This document shows, in pieces, positions 62,701 to 64,000 of a stretch of 64,000 nt of DNA. How positions within the stretch are numbered: position 1 is the first letter of the stretch; the number at the start of each line of letters is the position of its first letter. A program made the translations under genes and the position numbers. The notes beneath the pieces were generated by a model. It ran no database searches and was not told the origin of the DNA. It saw only the letters and a program-made list of their open reading frames with translations. The stretch is taken from assembly GCF_042682545.1 (NCBI RefSeq), contig NZ_JBHUHQ010000015.1, one strand, 5' to 3'. This DNA is from Ornithinibacillus salinisoli (GTDB lineage Bacteria; Bacillota; Bacilli; Bacillales; Amphibacillaceae).

Positions 62701-63700
62701 AGCTTTTGCGCATGGTAACTATATTCGAATTATTCAAGATGCACAAATTTCCGGATCAACGGTTAATGTAAGGACCGCTCCAATTCTTGAGGATAAGTAT
62801 ATCGCTAAATCCCTACAAGGTGGAACAAAAGTAGAAATCTTGGACCGAGTTGTGGGAGACAGTTTTAGCGGTAGTAAATTATGGTATAAGATTGAGTATA
62901 ACGGAGAAATATTATATGCTCACACATTATTAGTTGATCCAGCTATCGGTGAAACTACAGCAGAAGTAAATATGCGAATGGAACCAAATTCAGATAGCCA
63001 TAGTTTTGGAACAAGAGCTAAAGACAATAGAATTACGATTATAGGTAACACGGGTAATTGGTATAAGGTTATCTATGATAAAGACTGGAAGAACGCAACA
63101 AGCAACGATACGAAGTATTATATAGATCCAACAAATTTTATTAATAATGTAAATCAAAAATATCAATTTTTAGATCTAAGTTATTACACTGGTATTCCTT
63201 CATCTGAATTAAAAGACCTATTAATAGGTAAAGGAAAATTAGATGGAATGGAAGATGTCTTTAAAGAAGCAGCAAAAAGAGCAGGTATTAATGAATTATA
63301 CCTTATCTCACATGCTTTACTAGAAACAGGACATGGAACATCTACACTTGCTAGAGGAGTAGAATATAACGGAAAGATCGTTTATAACTTTTTTGGTATA
63401 GGTGCGGTAGATGGTGATGCAATTAATAAAGGTGCGAAAAGAGCCTATGAGGAAGGCTGGTTCACTGTAGAAGATGCCATCATTGGTGGAGCAGAATTTG
63501 CAAAACAAAAGTACATTTATGCAGGGCAGAACACCTTATACTCTATGCGCTGGAATCCAGCTAAAATGGACCAAAATGGATATGCTACCCATCAGTATGC
63601 AACAGATATAGGCTGGGCTTATAAACAAGTTGCATATTATACTCGTTTTTATTCCAAAGGAGATTACAATCTAATCTTTGATATTCCTGTCTATAAGTAA
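59792..63700 (+). CDS. LytD-like N-acetylglucosaminidase with nine helical repeats and SH3-like domains
   Basis: The 1302-residue exported autolysin has a signal peptide (1-22), an acidic linker (23-70) and nine repeats of about 96 residues (about 70-940), each of the form (A)D.IY.EA..E..AS..FD.F..GY.FYP.(D)(E)RF..G...S...LL..A...H..GDF.TA..RYE.IL. SH3-like segments follow (VNVRTAPILEDKYIAKSLQG; VNMRMEPNSDSHSFG). The C-terminal GH73-type glucosaminidase domain has the catalytic Glu1178 in SHALLETGHGTSTLARGVEY and the characteristic YNFFGIGAVDGDAINKGAKR and YSMRWNPAKMDQNGYATHQY. It should cut peptidoglycan during growth or separation. The repeats probably bind the wall or a partner; this is an inference. 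Confidence 0.9.
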   Translation: MRRRVLISLLCFFLIPSLVFAESSDNEDIEKETELVEETQDLSENEQQVNLTNDPSVSNEEEEVTSSTKTPDEWYEEGMNNPSATKRVEIFEEAYSYYPQNEKIISGLNESVRNLLNWASGKHNSGDYGTAVDRYNYILTVEGISSTYSDEASWKKEYAINKTNYPTADQLYDEAMSESTASGRFDAFIESYTYYSNNNRILEGLRSSAELLYNWAIKQHGLREFDTAIDRYERLLSSDALTSSFLSKVESRLNEALHEIRPSGIIYEEAKNEYSASKKLELYIEGYESYPENVDFINGINESGKLLLSWARGQHQSGKWSTAIDRYHKILDGPVTSKSLQDSVALHLEKAENRNTIPTAVSLLEEYKKLTKVSEIFRHSVENFLYYPESEKFETEMNHAAEQLLNWAMGKHDNGDFTTSKDRYEIIISIPYINQSIRKKTESLLSDAEIGKRSAGAIYQDAVEEGRASYKLNLFINGYEFYPDDQRFIKGIQDSAESLFDFAVRKHHAGDFATAIERYERILVAPSVLTSTREKTQEKLAGAKIGKRPADVIYNLVKEETTASGLFELNSQGYSFYPEDDRFATGLAESSKYLFELAARYHSQGRFTDANTRYEKLLNTDGVPNSYQTKASYLQKYSAEEKLIPNAEEYEALIEKESTVSGKLDMAVEGYWIYSEKPLMVNLVIENAYGLLNWATGVHKRGDITTALNRYNRILDLPVKSDVLITETTLKKSYADSGEILPTADQIYNEAQEETRASYVFDLYVKGNILYRDDERFIVGIEESSISLLNLAIRYHDSGQYDRARDRYDTLISTASVPSRIILEAELRKRYAEKSKLVPEANDLYNLALKNTTVSGKFDAFVEGYVFYPSDERFVSGLEISAYDLYKYTIKIHKNKDFSGAISRYEKLISSPGIPDYIVDGALANLEYAKDRIVPISQMINFTEYNISLQDALSIQMKVSPQTDKYIGVPAFAHGNYIRIIQDAQISGSTVNVRTAPILEDKYIAKSLQGGTKVEILDRVVGDSFSGSKLWYKIEYNGEILYAHTLLVDPAIGETTAEVNMRMEPNSDSHSFGTRAKDNRITIIGNTGNWYKVIYDKDWKNATSNDTKYYIDPTNFINNVNQKYQFLDLSYYTGIPSSELKDLLIGKGKLDGMEDVFKEAAKRAGINELYLISHALLETGHGTSTLARGVEYNGKIVYNFFGIGAVDGDAINKGAKRAYEEGWFTVEDAIIGGAEFAKQKYIYAGQNTLYSMRWNPAKMDQNGYATHQYATDIGWAYKQVAYYTRFYSKGDYNLIFDIPVYK

Positions 63701-63716
63701 TAAGAAAACTAATCTA

Positions 63717-63752
63717 GACTACCTATTGATTAATACAATGGGTAGTTTTTCT
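63717..63752 (+). terminator. Terminator after the autolysin
   Basis: CTACCTATT pairs with AATGGGTAG (G-T pair included), then TTTTTCTG. Confidence 0.75.
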
Positions 63753-63774
63753 GTTTTTTTAGGCTTATGGTTCA

Positions 63775-63803
63775 TTGACATGATATACTCTATTAAGTAT
63801 TAT
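63775..63803 (+). promoter_or_regulatory. Consensus sigma-A promoter
   Basis: Perfect TTGACA (63775-63780), 17-bp spacer, TATTAT (63798-63803). It precedes the gene that starts at 63865. Confidence 0.8.
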
Positions 63804-63864
63804 GTTACTATTCAAGTTACATAAATATATAGTGAAGTTGGTGCTATAATTAAGGAGGAACGAT

Positions 63865-64000
63865 ATGAATTCTAGTTTAATGAGATATCGTTTTGGATTT
63901 GCAATATATAAGAACACTTCTCGTCCTAATTTGGAGGAAATTAAAGATTGGGACAAGTTTGAAGCAAATGGATATCATATCCATACTCATCCAGAAGTGA
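63865..64000 (+). CDS. Start of an unidentified protein (cut by the window end)
   Basis: ATG 63865 follows TAAGGAGGAACGAT. The 45 visible codons read NSSLMRYRFGFAIYKNTSRP, then NLEEIKDWDKFEANGYHIHT. There is no signal peptide and no known domain is seen in this short part. Clear promoter and ribosome site make a real gene likely; identity needs the rest of the frame. Confidence 0.6.
   Translation, partial: MNSSLMRYRFGFAIYKNTSRPNLEEIKDWDKFEANGYHIHTHPEV

Noticed and set aside
63765..63956. 63-codon minus-strand frame at the window end
   Set aside because: It runs across a consensus plus-strand promoter and the start of a better supported plus-strand gene.

Overview
This window looks like chromosomal DNA of a spore-forming, flagellated, low-GC Firmicute of the Bacillaceae, probably of the halotolerant Oceanobacillus/Virgibacillus/Ornithinibacillus type. 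The basis is the ordered block spoIIQ - spoIIID - mbl - flhO - flhP - fabZ, as around the same genes in Bacillus, strong AGGAGG ribosome sites, sigma-A promoters, acidic secreted proteins, and intergenic repeats typical of the family. The genus is an inference. No prophage structural genes, IS elements, CRISPR arrays, rRNA or tRNA genes were seen.

Left part (1-8700): sporulation and cell-shape genes. Between spoIIQ and spoIIID sits a two-gene insert: an AimR (arbitrium receptor) homologue that seems to lack the N-terminal DNA-binding segment, followed by a 43-codon secreted-peptide gene with the architecture of AimP. There is no phage around it. This is the most unusual system in the window.

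8800-18500: a TetR-controlled RND efflux operon with a perfect 18-bp operator, the HU gene, a two-gene unit behind a c-di-GMP-I-like riboswitch with its own promoter and terminator, a split ThrE-type amino-acid exporter, a V-type proteolipid-like protein, and TagO, the first enzyme of wall teichoic acid synthesis.

18700-45800: the extracellular region. It holds a membrane-anchored double beta-propeller protein, an ArsR-ArsP metalloid unit with four operators and a Cys-pair micro-protein, and then three very large secreted subtilisin-family proteases (1692, 3508 and 1532 residues), each ending in three cell-wall-binding type 2 repeats. A membrane-tethered BsuPI-type protease-inhibitor domain is encoded between the second and third proteases. 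The 3508-residue protein carries five regularly spaced (about 1130 nt) modules, each a Rossmann/ThuA-like domain plus carboxypeptidase-regulatory-like domains.

46100-64000: an APC permease, a sodium:solute symporter and an amidohydrolase (uptake and hydrolysis of an unknown amide), a glycerophosphodiesterase, then an envelope-polysaccharide locus (UDP-HexNAc dehydrogenase, GalU, four glycosyltransferases) ending in a large LytD-like N-acetylglucosaminidase with nine approximately 96-residue helical repeats. TagO, the glycosyltransferases, the wall-binding proteases and the autolysin together make most of the right half a cell-wall and cell-surface neighbourhood. All family assignments were made by reading the sequence and from memory of the families; no search was run.
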